Shown: positions 34,145 through 42,762 of the stretch, piece by piece
Layout: every line of letters begins with the position of its first letter
Position numbering within the stretch: the stretch's first letter is position 1
From: GAS188 sp963794475
GTDB taxonomy: Bacteria > Pseudomonadota > Alphaproteobacteria > Rhizobiales > Beijerinckiaceae
Length of the DNA stretch: 64,000 nt
Direction: 5' to 3'
Assembly (NCBI GenBank): GCA_963794475.1
Contig: CAWCDW010000003.1
Location: 744,001-808,000 of the forward strand
The notes under the pieces: generated by a model
Told to the model about the DNA's origin: nothing
What the model saw: the letters and a program-made list of their open reading frames with translations, nothing else
Database searches by the model: none
Position numbers and translations under genes: made by a program

Positions 34145-34816
34145 ATGCGCCCCATGACGAAGAACGATCCAGCGGCGCAGGCGAAGGACAAGCCCGAGAA
34201 GGAAGGGCCGGCGGCGAAAAGCCCGGTCGCCATCAAGAAATACGCCAACCGCCGCCTCTACCACACCGGATCAAGCGAGTATGTCACCCTCGAGGATCTC
34301 GCCCGGATGGTGAAGGCGGGGGAGGATTTCGTCGTCAGCGACGCCAAGACGGGCGAGGATTTGACGCGCTCGGTGCTCGCCCAAATCATTTTCGAGCAGG
34401 AGAACAAGGGGCAGAACCTTTTGCCCATCACCTTCATGCGTCAGCTTATTCGCCTTTATGGGGACAGTATGGAAGCGCTGGTGCCGCAATATCTCGATTT
34501 CTCGCTCGAGAGCCTGATGAGCAACCAACAGAAATTGCGCGAGCACTTCGCCCAGGCGCTCGGCCAGACGCCTTTCGCGCTTCTCGAGGAGCAAACGCGG
34601 AAGAACATGGCGGCTTTCGCCAACGCCTTGCGCATGTTGTCTCCTTTCGGCATGGCGGAGAGTGAGGCCGCGCAAGAGACGAAAGGGGGCAAGGCCGAGC
34701 GTCCCGACGAGATCGAGGAGATGCGCCGCGAGATGGACCGCATGCGCGAGCGTCTCGAGCGTCTGGCGCCGAGCGCCAAACCCGCGGGCCGCGAACCCTC
34801 CGGGTCGAAAAGCTGA
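34145..34816 (+). CDS. phaR: polyhydroxyalkanoate synthesis regulator PhaR
   Basis: 223-residue DNA-binding repressor of phasin and granule genes. After a charged lead, the N-terminal PhaR domain is AIKKYANRRLYHTGSSEYVTLEDLARM, then VKAGEDFVVSDAKTGEDLTRSVLAQIIFEQE, and the PHB-accumulation domain LPITFMRQLIRLYGDSMEALVPQYL. A charged coiled-coil-like tail follows (EIEEMRREMDRMRERLERL). Start ATG at 34145 or the Met at 34154. Divergent from phaA, as in many Hyphomicrobiales. Confidence 0.96.
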   Translation: MRPMTKNDPAAQAKDKPEKEGPAAKSPVAIKKYANRRLYHTGSSEYVTLEDLARMVKAGEDFVVSDAKTGEDLTRSVLAQIIFEQENKGQNLLPITFMRQLIRLYGDSMEALVPQYLDFSLESLMSNQQKLREHFAQALGQTPFALLEEQTRKNMAAFANALRMLSPFGMAESEAAQETKGGKAERPDEIEEMRREMDRMRERLERLAPSAKPAGREPSGSKS

Positions 34817-34879
34817 TCGGCTAATCCTATCGAGCGCGATCGGACAAGGAATAGGCCGCCGGCTCTTCCTCTTTTCCTG

Positions 34880-37800
34880 CTATTCCGCCGCGATCCTGAT
34901 GGCCGCGAGATGGCGGGCCGCGTCAAGTGCGGGCTCCCTCGCCATATCGGGCTGAGGCGCGACGGCATCCAGGCTCTTGCGGAACCAGAGCGCATAAAGC
35001 GCCGGCAGGAAGAGAAGCGTGAGAAATGTCGCGACGAAGAGCCCGCCCATGATGGTGGTCGCCATCGGGCCCCAGAAGGCGCTCTCGGAGAGCGGGATCA
35101 TGGCGAGAATCGCCGCGAGCGCGGTGAGGATGACGGGTCGCGCCCGGCGCACCGTCGCTTCGACGATCGCCTCGCGACGCGTGTGGCGGCCGGAGCGGAC
35201 GTCCGCTTCGATCTGATCGACGAGAATCACCGCGTTGCGCATGATCATGCCGGCGAGCGCGATAAGCCCGAGCAGCGCCACGAAGCCAAAGGGCCGGCCG
35301 GCGAGATTGAGCGCGAGCGAGGCCCCGATGATGCCGAGCGGTGCCGTGAGGAACACCAGGAAGAGCCGCGAGAAGCTCTGGAGCTGCACCATGAGCACGC
35401 CGAGCATGAGCACGAACATCAAGGGGAAGAGCTTGAAGATCGAGGCGTTGGCCTTGCCCGATTCCTCGACGGCGCCCCCGGTATCGATGCGATAGCCGGC
35501 AGGCAGCGCATCGACGATCGGCTTGAGCTTCGCGAGAAGCGCATTGGTCACATCGGGAGGCTGCACGCCATCGATGGTCTGGGCGCGCACCGCGAGCTCC
35601 ATGTCGCGGTTCCAGCGCCAGATCAGCGGCTCCTCGGACGTGCGCTCGATCTTCACGACCTGGGCCAAAGGCACCGCGCGGCCGTTGCGCGCCGTGATGG
35701 TGAGGTCCGCCACTTTCGCGGGATCGAGGCGCTCGGCGCTGCTGGCGCGGGCCACCACCCCGATCTTCTCGATGCCGTCGCGGATCGTGGTGATGGTCGT
35801 GCCGTTGATGAGAAGCTCGAGCGTTTGCGCCACATCCTGCGGGGTCAAGCCGAGTGCGCGGGCGCGATCCTGATCGACGGCGAGGCGAAGCGAGGGCTCG
35901 CGCTCATTCCATTGCAGGTTGGGATCGACGACGCGCGGGTCGGTGAGCATCACCCGGCGAACCTCCTCGGCGATTTGACGCAAGCGCAAAGGATCGGTGC
36001 CGACCACGCGGAACTCGACCGGATAATCGACCGGAGGGCCGAAGTCGAAACGCGTGACGCGCACGCGCGCACCGGAAAGCGCGCCTTCCGCCACCGCTTT
36101 CTCGATCTTCGCCTTGACGCGCTCGCGCGCTTCGACACCCGGCGGCAGGATCACGATTTGCGCATAGGCGCTGTCGGGAAGCTGCGGGTTCAGGCCGAGC
36201 CAGAAGCGCGGCGAACCCTGCCCGACATAGGTCGTGTAGCCGCGAATGTCAGGATCGCCGGCGAGGATCGTCTCGCCCTCGCGAGCAGCGGCATTCGTCG
36301 CCTCGATCGAGGTTCCGGCCGGCATGCGGATCTCGAAGAAGAGCTCGGGCCGATCGGAGATCGGGAAGAACTGCTGCTGCACATGGCCGAAGGCGGCGAC
36401 GGCCGCGGCGAAAATGCCGAGCGTCGCGAGCGTCACGGTGCCGCGGCGGCGCACGCAAAATGCGATGACGCGGCGCAAGAGATTATAGGCGCGCGTGTCG
36501 TAAATCGCCTCCGGATCGGGATGTGCGCCGCCGAGATTCTTCCTTTCGGGCAAGAGCAGCACGCCGAAAAGCGGCGTGAACAGCACCGCCACGACCCAGG
36601 ACGCAAGAAGCGCGATCGCCACCACCCAGAAGATGCCGCCCGCATATTCGCCGACCGCCGACACCGCAAAGCCGATCGGCACGAAGCCGATCGCGGTGAC
36701 GAGGGTGCCGGTGAGCATGGGAAAGGCGGTCGAGGTCCAGGCGAAGGCGGCGGCCCGCCGCCGCGACCAGCCCTGCTCCATCTTTACCACCATCATCTCG
36801 ACCGCGATGATCGCATCATCGACCAAAAGGCCGAGCGCGATGATCAAGGCGCCGAGCGTGATGCGGTTGAGATCCATCGCGAGCGCGCTCATCACCAGGG
36901 TGACGACGGCGAGCACGAGCGGCACCGAGGTCGCGACCACGATGCCGGTTCGCCAGCCGAGCGACAGGAAGCTCACGCCCAGCACGATCACCAGCGCCTC
37001 GGCGAAGGAACGCAGGAACTCGAAAACCGCGCGGTCGACGACCGCCGGCTGATCGGCGATCTGCGTCACGTCGATGCCCATGGGCATCGACGCAATATGC
37101 GCGTCGAGCGCCTCCTTCACCTCCTTGCCGAACGAGATGATGTTCGCGCCCTTCGCCATGACCACGCCGACACCGAGCGCGGGCTTCGAATCCTGGCGCA
37201 CCAGGAAGCTCGGCGGGTCGGCATAGCCTGACGTCACCGTCGCAATGTCGCCAAGCGCGAAGGTCACGCCGTTCACCGATACCGGCGTCGCCTTGACGGC
37301 CTCGACGCCGTCGAGCGCGCCCGTGACGCGCAAGGGAATATGTTGGCCGCTCGTCTCGAAGGTGCCCGCCGCCGCCACCGCGTTCTGCTTCGCGAGGCTG
37401 TCGAACACGGCCTGGGGCGCGATGCCGAGGCTCGCGAGCTTGGAGGTATCGAAATCGACGAAGATCGTCTGCTCTTGCGCTCCGTAGATGTCGACCTTCG
37501 TGACGTTCTTCACGCGCAAGAGCGCCTTCTTCAGATCCTCTGCGGCGTCCTTGAGCTGCCGATAGGAGGCGTTCTTGCCTGTGAGCATGAATAGCAGGCT
37601 GTCGACATCGCCGAACTCGTCATTGACCTCGGGGCCGACGAGGCCCGTTGGCAAATCGGACCGAATGTCGGTGAGCTTCTTGCGGAGCTGATAGAAAAGC
37701 TCAGGTACCGCGCCTGGCGGCGTGTCGTCGCGGAAGGAGAGCTGCAAGGCCATGAACCCCGGCGTCACATAGGTGCGCGCGCGATCGAAATAGGGAAGCT

Positions 37801-38074
37801 CCTGAAGCTTCTTCTCGATGGGGTCGGCGACCTGATCTTGCATTTCGCGAGAGGTGGCGCCGGGCCAGGTCGCGGTGATGTTGGCGACCTTGATGGTGAA
37901 GTTCGGGTCCTCCGCGCGCCCGAGCTTCGTGTAGGCGAAGGCGCCGGCGAGCGCGAGCGCGATCACGAAGAACAAGGCAAGGGAGCGGTGCGCGATTGCC
38001 CAGGCCGAAAGGTTGAACCTCGAGCTTGCGTCGTCACCGCTTTCGCGGTCAGACTCGAATGCGGATGGGTCCAT
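34880..38074 (-). CDS. RND efflux transporter permease (AcrB/HAE1-like)
   Basis: 1064-residue inner-membrane proton-driven pump, twelve transmembrane helices with two large periplasmic loops. The start MDPSAFESDRESG is followed by the helix FFVIALALAGAFAY and the loop IKVANITATWPGATSREM. Functional marks: LIIALGLLVDDAIIAVEM (Asp pair of the proton relay) and KLKPIVDALPAGYRID-type docking segments; C-terminal LTALAAILAMIPLSESAFW. Third gene of the tetR-MFP-RND operon, 13 bases after the adaptor. Related to the multidrug/organic-solvent HAE families; substrate unknown. Convergent with phaR. Confidence 0.93.
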   Translation of the reverse strand: MDPSAFESDRESGDDASSRFNLSAWAIAHRSLALFFVIALALAGAFAYTKLGRAEDPNFTIKVANITATWPGATSREMQDQVADPIEKKLQELPYFDRARTYVTPGFMALQLSFRDDTPPGAVPELFYQLRKKLTDIRSDLPTGLVGPEVNDEFGDVDSLLFMLTGKNASYRQLKDAAEDLKKALLRVKNVTKVDIYGAQEQTIFVDFDTSKLASLGIAPQAVFDSLAKQNAVAAAGTFETSGQHIPLRVTGALDGVEAVKATPVSVNGVTFALGDIATVTSGYADPPSFLVRQDSKPALGVGVVMAKGANIISFGKEVKEALDAHIASMPMGIDVTQIADQPAVVDRAVFEFLRSFAEALVIVLGVSFLSLGWRTGIVVATSVPLVLAVVTLVMSALAMDLNRITLGALIIALGLLVDDAIIAVEMMVVKMEQGWSRRRAAAFAWTSTAFPMLTGTLVTAIGFVPIGFAVSAVGEYAGGIFWVVAIALLASWVVAVLFTPLFGVLLLPERKNLGGAHPDPEAIYDTRAYNLLRRVIAFCVRRRGTVTLATLGIFAAAVAAFGHVQQQFFPISDRPELFFEIRMPAGTSIEATNAAAREGETILAGDPDIRGYTTYVGQGSPRFWLGLNPQLPDSAYAQIVILPPGVEARERVKAKIEKAVAEGALSGARVRVTRFDFGPPVDYPVEFRVVGTDPLRLRQIAEEVRRVMLTDPRVVDPNLQWNEREPSLRLAVDQDRARALGLTPQDVAQTLELLINGTTITTIRDGIEKIGVVARASSAERLDPAKVADLTITARNGRAVPLAQVVKIERTSEEPLIWRWNRDMELAVRAQTIDGVQPPDVTNALLAKLKPIVDALPAGYRIDTGGAVEESGKANASIFKLFPLMFVLMLGVLMVQLQSFSRLFLVFLTAPLGIIGASLALNLAGRPFGFVALLGLIALAGMIMRNAVILVDQIEADVRSGRHTRREAIVEATVRRARPVILTALAAILAMIPLSESAFWGPMATTIMGGLFVATFLTLLFLPALYALWFRKSLDAVAPQPDMAREPALDAARHLAAIRIAAE

Positions 38075-38087
38075 CGCCTGCCATTCC

Positions 38088-39206
38088 TTACGCGCCGGCG
38101 CCGTTCACAGGGCGCACCACATCGCCGTCGTGGAGCTTCTGCGCGCCGAGCGCGATCACGGCGTCACCTTCGGAGAGGCCCGACGAGATGATCGCGTCTT
38201 GCGCGTCGTAGCCGGCCACAGCCACCATGCGGCGCACGAGCTCCTTCGTGCGCGGATCGATGATGAAGACGCTGGCGCCCTTGCCGTCGTCGAGAATGGC
38301 GCCGAGCGGCAATCGGGCGACCGCGGGCGAAGCGTCCGAGAGGGTCACCGTCGCGCTCATGCCGAGCTCGATTTGCGCGCCCGCATCCTCAACCGTGAAG
38401 CGCGCCGGATAAGTCCGGGTCGCAGGATCGGCGGAGGGTGTGAGCTCGCGTAGCTTCGCCGCGTAGACCTTGTCGGGCTGCGACCATAAGGTGACCGTGG
38501 CACGGCCCGTGCGGGCGCGCTCGAGAAGGGCTTCGGGAACCGAGACATCGGCCTCGGGCTCGCCCGAACGGGCAAGCATGACGACCGCCTGCCCCGCCGC
38601 CACCACCTGCCCCGGCTCCGCCAAGGCCGCGGTGACGACGCCATCGGCATCGGCGACGAGCGTCGCATAAGAAAGCGCGTTTTGCTGCAGCGTCACCGCG
38701 CGCTCGGCTTGCACGAAGACGCCGATCGCCTGATCGGCGGCCGCGTTCGCCTTGTCGAGATCGGATGCGGTGGACCAGCCTCTGTTGCGCAGCTGCGAGA
38801 CACGCTCCCGCTCGGCGACCGCCTGATCGCGCGAGGCGCGAGCGGCCGAAAGCGCCGCTTCGGCTTGCTGCAATTGCAGCTTCCAATCGGTCTCATCGAG
38901 GACGGCGAGCGGCTGGCCGGCCTTCACCTGCGCCCCTCGATCGACGAAGCGCTGGGCGATCTTGCCGGCTACGCGAAAGCCGAGATTGCTCTCGACGCGA
39001 GCTTTCACGACCCCGACGAGGTTCCGCGGCGCGACAGCAGGAGCAAAATGCGCCGTCACCACGAGCACGGGCTGCTCTCGCTTGGCAACGGCTTGTGCGG
39101 CCGGCTTGCCGCACCCGGAAAGCGCCAAAGCCAGCGCGACCGCGCCGATAACGACCGCGAAAGGACCTCCAAGGCGCCCGTCGCGCTTGCGATCTTCGCT
39201 CGCCAT
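38088..39206 (-). CDS. RND efflux periplasmic adaptor subunit, lipoprotein
   Basis: 372-residue membrane-fusion protein from the ATG at 39206. Lipoprotein signal GAVALALALSGC with the Cys at about residue 32. Adaptor features: VESNLGFRVAGKIAQRFVDRGAQVKAGQPLAVLDE (lipoyl half), a coiled-coil hairpin (AALSAARASRDQAVAERERVSQLRNRG), ADADGVVTAALAEPGQVVAAGQAV (second lipoyl half), a beta-barrel, and a membrane-proximal domain. Starts 2 bases from the tetR stop and precedes the RND permease. Positions of motifs longer than shown are left out. Confidence 0.93.
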   Translation of the reverse strand: MASEDRKRDGRLGGPFAVVIGAVALALALSGCGKPAAQAVAKREQPVLVVTAHFAPAVAPRNLVGVVKARVESNLGFRVAGKIAQRFVDRGAQVKAGQPLAVLDETDWKLQLQQAEAALSAARASRDQAVAERERVSQLRNRGWSTASDLDKANAAADQAIGVFVQAERAVTLQQNALSYATLVADADGVVTAALAEPGQVVAAGQAVVMLARSGEPEADVSVPEALLERARTGRATVTLWSQPDKVYAAKLRELTPSADPATRTYPARFTVEDAGAQIELGMSATVTLSDASPAVARLPLGAILDDGKGASVFIIDPRTKELVRRMVAVAGYDAQDAIISSGLSEGDAVIALGAQKLHDGDVVRPVNGAGA

Positions 39207-39208
39207 GG

Positions 39209-39841
39209 TCAGCCTCCCGATTTTGAAAGAGGGACGACTTCGCCATTCGCGCGCAGGCCGCGCACGAGAAGCCTCGCAAGGCCTCTCACCTTCTCTTCCG
39301 AATCCGCCTCCGAGCAGTCGGCGATCATCGCGGGGTGAAAGACGCCGCAGCAGGCAAGCCCCATGAGATCCGCCAAGGCTTCGGGCTGGCCGGCCGCGAA
39401 TTCGCCCGTCTCGACGCCCTCGGCGATCAAGCGCGCGAAGAGTGCTTTCATGAATTCGATATGCTCCTCGATCGCCTGCCAATTTTCCTCCATGGCGACC
39501 GCCACCATTTCGTGCACCGCCTGCTCATGAGTGAGGCGCGCCTTGTTGTGGCTGTGGACGGCGACGATCAGCTCTTCCAACCGGCGCGAGGGCTTGCCCG
39601 GAGAAGCCGCGACGCTCTCGGCGAGCACATGGAGCTGCGCGAGCATGCGCCGGCACAGCGCGTCGTTGATCGCGCTCTTCGAAGGAAAGAAGCGATAGAC
39701 GTTCGCCGCTGACATCGACAAGGAGCCGGCGATGTCAGCAACCGTCGTCTTCGAATATCCGATCCGTCGAAACAGCGATTCCGCGGCGTCAAGGATGCGC
39801 TCGCGCGCTTCGTCCGGCTCGTAGCGAGGCTTTATGCTCAC
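39209..39841 (-). CDS. TetR/AcrR-family transcriptional regulator
   Basis: 210-residue repressor. N-terminal helix-turn-helix: ARERILDAAESLFRRIGYSKTTVADIAGSLSMSAANVYRFFPSK, with the TetR recognition pattern SAANVYRFF. The C-terminal ligand domain (LEELIVAVHSHNKARL, CCGVFHPAMIADCSEAD) is of the AcrR type. First gene of the efflux operon, so it likely represses itself and the pump and may also act on the divergent GST gene. A candidate operator lies just upstream at 39857-39882. Confidence 0.92.
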   Translation of the reverse strand: MSIKPRYEPDEARERILDAAESLFRRIGYSKTTVADIAGSLSMSAANVYRFFPSKSAINDALCRRMLAQLHVLAESVAASPGKPSRRLEELIVAVHSHNKARLTHEQAVHEMVAVAMEENWQAIEEHIEFMKALFARLIAEGVETGEFAAGQPEALADLMGLACCGVFHPAMIADCSEADSEEKVRGLARLLVRGLRANGEVVPLSKSGG

Positions 39842-39856
39842 GGCTGTTTCCTGATG

Positions 39857-39882
39857 AGTGATGATTTTTATTTTTTATCACT
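39857..39882. promoter_or_regulatory. candidate TetR operator
   Basis: AGTGAT (39857-39862) and ATCACT (39877-39882) form an inverted repeat with a 14-base A/T-rich spacer, 16 bases upstream of the tetR start and in the divergent space before the GST gene. Size, symmetry and position match a TetR-family operator overlapping the promoter. Binding not shown. Confidence 0.5.
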
Positions 39883-39991
39883 TATCCATTTTTGTCAAGC
39901 CGGACCAGCCATCCGGCCATTTTGTCGCATGCTTGCCATAGGCGCTGAGGCCGAGCATGCGTAAAGCTGCTGGCCGAAAGGAAGCACCGCG

Positions 39992-40627
39992 ATGCACACG
40001 CTTTATTATTATCCGGGAAACGCGAGCCTTTTGCCGCACATGGTGCTGCGCGAGATCGGCGCGCCCTACGAGCTGCGCCTGGTCGACCGAACCCGGGACG
40101 CGCAGAAGAGTGCCGACTACCTTCGGCTCAACCCGAACGGGCGCATCCCAGTGCTCATCGACGGCGACCTCGTGCTTTTCGAGACCGCGGCCATCGTGCT
40201 GCATCTCGTCGACCTGCACCCCGAGGCCGGGCTCGCTCCGCCCCCCGGCACGCCGGAACGCGCTCAGTTCTACAAATGGATGGTTCACCTCACCAATACG
40301 CCGCAAGCCGAATACCGCGCCTGGTTCTACCCTTGGCAGCATGTCGCGGATCGCACGATGGCCGACAGCGTCAAGCAGGCCGCCGGCGAGCGCCTCGGCC
40401 GCATGTTCGCAGTCATCGCCGATCAATTGGGCGAAGGGCCATGGCTTTTGGGCCAGCGCTTCTCGGCCGCCGACCTCTTCCTTTTCATGCTCGTGAGGTG
40501 GGGACGCGAGATGCCGCACCCGCCACGCGATCGGCCCGAGATCGCCGCCCATGCGAGCCGCGTGCTCGAGCGTCCGGCGGTGGAGGCCACCTTGGAGGCC
40601 GAGGGGTTGAAGCCGCCGATCTTCTGA
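39992..40627 (+). CDS. glutathione S-transferase family protein
   Basis: 211 residues, cytosolic. Thioredoxin-like N-terminus (MHTLYYYPGNASLLPHMVLREIG), the cis-Pro/gluthathione motif NPNGRIPVLIDGDLVLFETAAIVLHL, and a helical C-terminal domain with ADLFLFMLVRWGREM. Catalytic residue type (Ser/Cys at NAS) fits the beta/Beta-like bacterial classes but cannot be fixed. Divergent from the TetR-RND operon, so possibly part of the same detoxification response. Confidence 0.9.
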   Translation: MHTLYYYPGNASLLPHMVLREIGAPYELRLVDRTRDAQKSADYLRLNPNGRIPVLIDGDLVLFETAAIVLHLVDLHPEAGLAPPPGTPERAQFYKWMVHLTNTPQAEYRAWFYPWQHVADRTMADSVKQAAGERLGRMFAVIADQLGEGPWLLGQRFSAADLFLFMLVRWGREMPHPPRDRPEIAAHASRVLERPAVEATLEAEGLKPPIF

Positions 40628-40694
40628 AAACGAGCTTGACGCGCACCTAGGCTCGCGAGCGCCGAACGCGACTGGAGGCTGGAGACGCATCGAG

Positions 40695-42026
40695 GTGAAT
40701 GTGAGCAAGACCTTACGCATCCCTCCCTTTCTCACCCGCTACCAGCTCGTGAATGCACGCGTGCCGATCTCCGTGAGCGCGGCCCACGGGCTCGTGCCCG
40801 ATGAGGACGGATTGGCGCCTGCCTCCCTTCTCCTCGAGGACGGGCGGATCGAAGCGATCAAGGCCGGAACGGCGGCGATCGAAGCCGCAACGCCGCTTTT
40901 CGATCTCGGCGGGGGCATCGTCCTTCCGACCTTCACGGATGCGCACACCCATCTCGACAAGGGGCATATCTGGCCGCGCCGGCGCAACCCGGATGGGAGC
41001 TTCGCCTCGGCGCTCCTTGCCTGCAGGTCCGACCGGGAACATTGGAGCGCCGCCGATCTTCGCGCCCGCATGCGCTTCGGTCTCGAATGCGCCTACGCGC
41101 ACGGCACCTTGGCGCTGCGCACGCATATCGATTCGATGTCGCCTCAGACCGCGATCTCCTGGCCGATCTTCGCCGAGTTGCGCGACGCCTGGCGCGGGCG
41201 CATCGAGCTGCAAGGCTCGCCGCTATTCGCCGTCGAGCTCGCGCTCGACGACGGTCATTTCGAGGAGATCCGATTCGCGGTGCGCGAATACAAGGCGATG
41301 GTCGGCGCCGTGACCTATATGAGCGCGCATCTTCAGCCCGCGCTCGAGCGGCTTTTCCGGCTCGCGGAAGAGACCGGCTCCGATCTCGACTTTCATGTCG
41401 ACGAGACGAATGACCCTGCGTCGCGCTCGCTCGAAGCCATCGCCGACATGGCGAGCGCGCGTCGTTTCGAAGGCAAGATCCTTTGCGCCCATTGCTGCTC
41501 GCTCGCGCTTCAGCCGGCGGATTATGCGAGCCGCGTCATCGAGAAGGTGGCGCGCGCTAAGATTGCGGTCGTGTCGCTGCCGATGTGCAATCTCTATCTT
41601 CAGGACCGCGACGTGAAGGCCGAGCGCACGCCGCGCTGGCGCGGCGTCACCCTCGTGCATGAGCTCAAGCGCGCGGGCGTTCCGGTGATGGTCGCGAGCG
41701 ACAATACGCGCGATCCCTTCTACGCCTATGGCGACCTCGACATGCTGGAAGTGTTCCGCGAGGCGACGCGCATCCTGCATTTCGACCATCCGGCCGCCGA
41801 TTGGCTCAAGACCATCACCGCGACACCGGCCGCCGTGATGGGAAGCGGAGGGGAGCCCGCGTTGCGCCAAGGCGCGGTGGCCGATCTCGTGGTCTTCAAG
41901 GCGCGGTCCTTCACCGAGCTTTTCGCCCGGCCGCAGAGCGAGCGCAGCGTGATACGCGCTGGGCAAGCGATCGAGGCCGAGCTTCCCGACCATCGCGAGC
42001 TCGACGCGATGCTGTCGCTCGAGTGA
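40695..42026 (+). CDS. amidohydrolase, cytosine deaminase-like (CodA-type)
   Basis: 443-residue TIM-barrel amidohydrolase starting at GTG 40695. Metal ligands and motifs: VLPTFTDAHTHLDKGH (first His-x-His), TLALRTHIDSM, DLDFHVDETNDP, ILCAHCCSLALQP, and the C-terminal metal Asp in PVMVASDNTRDPFYAYGDLDML; the DPFYAYGDLDMLE block is typical of cytosine deaminases. Substrates of this branch include cytosine, creatinine and other cyclic amides. Convergent with the liv-type ABC operon (4 bases between stops), which hints at but does not prove a nitrogen-scavenging link. Confidence 0.85.
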   Translation: MNVSKTLRIPPFLTRYQLVNARVPISVSAAHGLVPDEDGLAPASLLLEDGRIEAIKAGTAAIEAATPLFDLGGGIVLPTFTDAHTHLDKGHIWPRRRNPDGSFASALLACRSDREHWSAADLRARMRFGLECAYAHGTLALRTHIDSMSPQTAISWPIFAELRDAWRGRIELQGSPLFAVELALDDGHFEEIRFAVREYKAMVGAVTYMSAHLQPALERLFRLAEETGSDLDFHVDETNDPASRSLEAIADMASARRFEGKILCAHCCSLALQPADYASRVIEKVARAKIAVVSLPMCNLYLQDRDVKAERTPRWRGVTLVHELKRAGVPVMVASDNTRDPFYAYGDLDMLEVFREATRILHFDHPAADWLKTITATPAAVMGSGGEPALRQGAVADLVVFKARSFTELFARPQSERSVIRAGQAIEAELPDHRELDAMLSLE

Positions 42027-42030
42027 AGGA

Positions 42031-42762
42031 TCAAACCACCGCGTGCGCGACGCCGAGATAGGTTTCGACGACGCGCGGGTCGGAACGTAACGAATCGCAG
42101 CTCCCTTCGAGCACGACCGTGCCGTTCTCCATCACATAGCCCTGGTCGGCGATCTGGAGAGCCGCGCGGGCATTCTGCTCGACGAGCAGGATGGCGACAT
42201 GGGCGCGCTTCAAGCTTCCGATGATCGTGAAGATATCGCGCACGATGAGGGGCGCGAGGCCAAGCGAGGGCTCGTCCAGCATGAGAAGCTTCGGCCGGCC
42301 CATGAGGGCGCGCCCCATGGCGAGCATCTGGCGCTCTCCGCCGGAGAGGGTGCCGGCGAGCTGCCGCCGCCGCTCGCGCAAGCGCGGAAAGAGCGCGAAC
42401 ACCTCCTCGAGCGACGCCGCGATGGCGCCTCGCCCCTCGGCGCGGCGAAGGAAGGCGCCGAGCCGCAGATTGTCCTCGACGCTCATGCTCGAGAAAAGCT
42501 CGCGCTTTTCCGGCACGAGGCCGAGCCCGGCGGCGACGCGCGCCTCGACCGGGAGGCCTTCGAGCGAAACGCCCGCGAAGCCGATATGGCCTTGCGACGG
42601 CAGGATGCCCATGATGGCGTTGAGCAGCGTCGATTTTCCGGCCCCGTTGGCGCCGATCACCGTGGCGATGCTTCCCGCTTCGACGGCGAGCGACACGCCG
42701 CGCACCGCGAGCACGCCGCCGTATGCGACGGCAAGATCGCGAAGCTCGAGCACCGCGCTCAC
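42031..42762 (-). CDS. livF: ABC transporter ATP-binding protein LivF
   Basis: 243-residue ATPase of a branched-chain amino-acid/amide ABC importer, starting at GTG 42762. Walker A IGANGAGKSTLLNAI, Q-loop region AGLGLVPEKRELFSSMSVEDNL, ABC signature LSGGERQMLAMGRALM, Walker B LLMLDEPSLGLAP. LVPEKRELF and the EPSLGLAPLIV pattern are LivF-specific. Its start overlaps the stop of the livMG fusion. Last gene of the liv operon. Confidence 0.95.
   Translation of the reverse strand: MSAVLELRDLAVAYGGVLAVRGVSLAVEAGSIATVIGANGAGKSTLLNAIMGILPSQGHIGFAGVSLEGLPVEARVAAGLGLVPEKRELFSSMSVEDNLRLGAFLRRAEGRGAIAASLEEVFALFPRLRERRRQLAGTLSGGERQMLAMGRALMGRPKLLMLDEPSLGLAPLIVRDIFTIIGSLKRAHVAILLVEQNARAALQIADQGYVMENGTVVLEGSCDSLRSDPRVVETYLGVAHAVV

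Noticed and set aside
34910..37231. Long plus-strand open frame antisense to the RND permease
   Set aside because: Shadow of a well-conserved AcrB-like gene; composition dominated by Arg, His, Asp, Glu without motifs.
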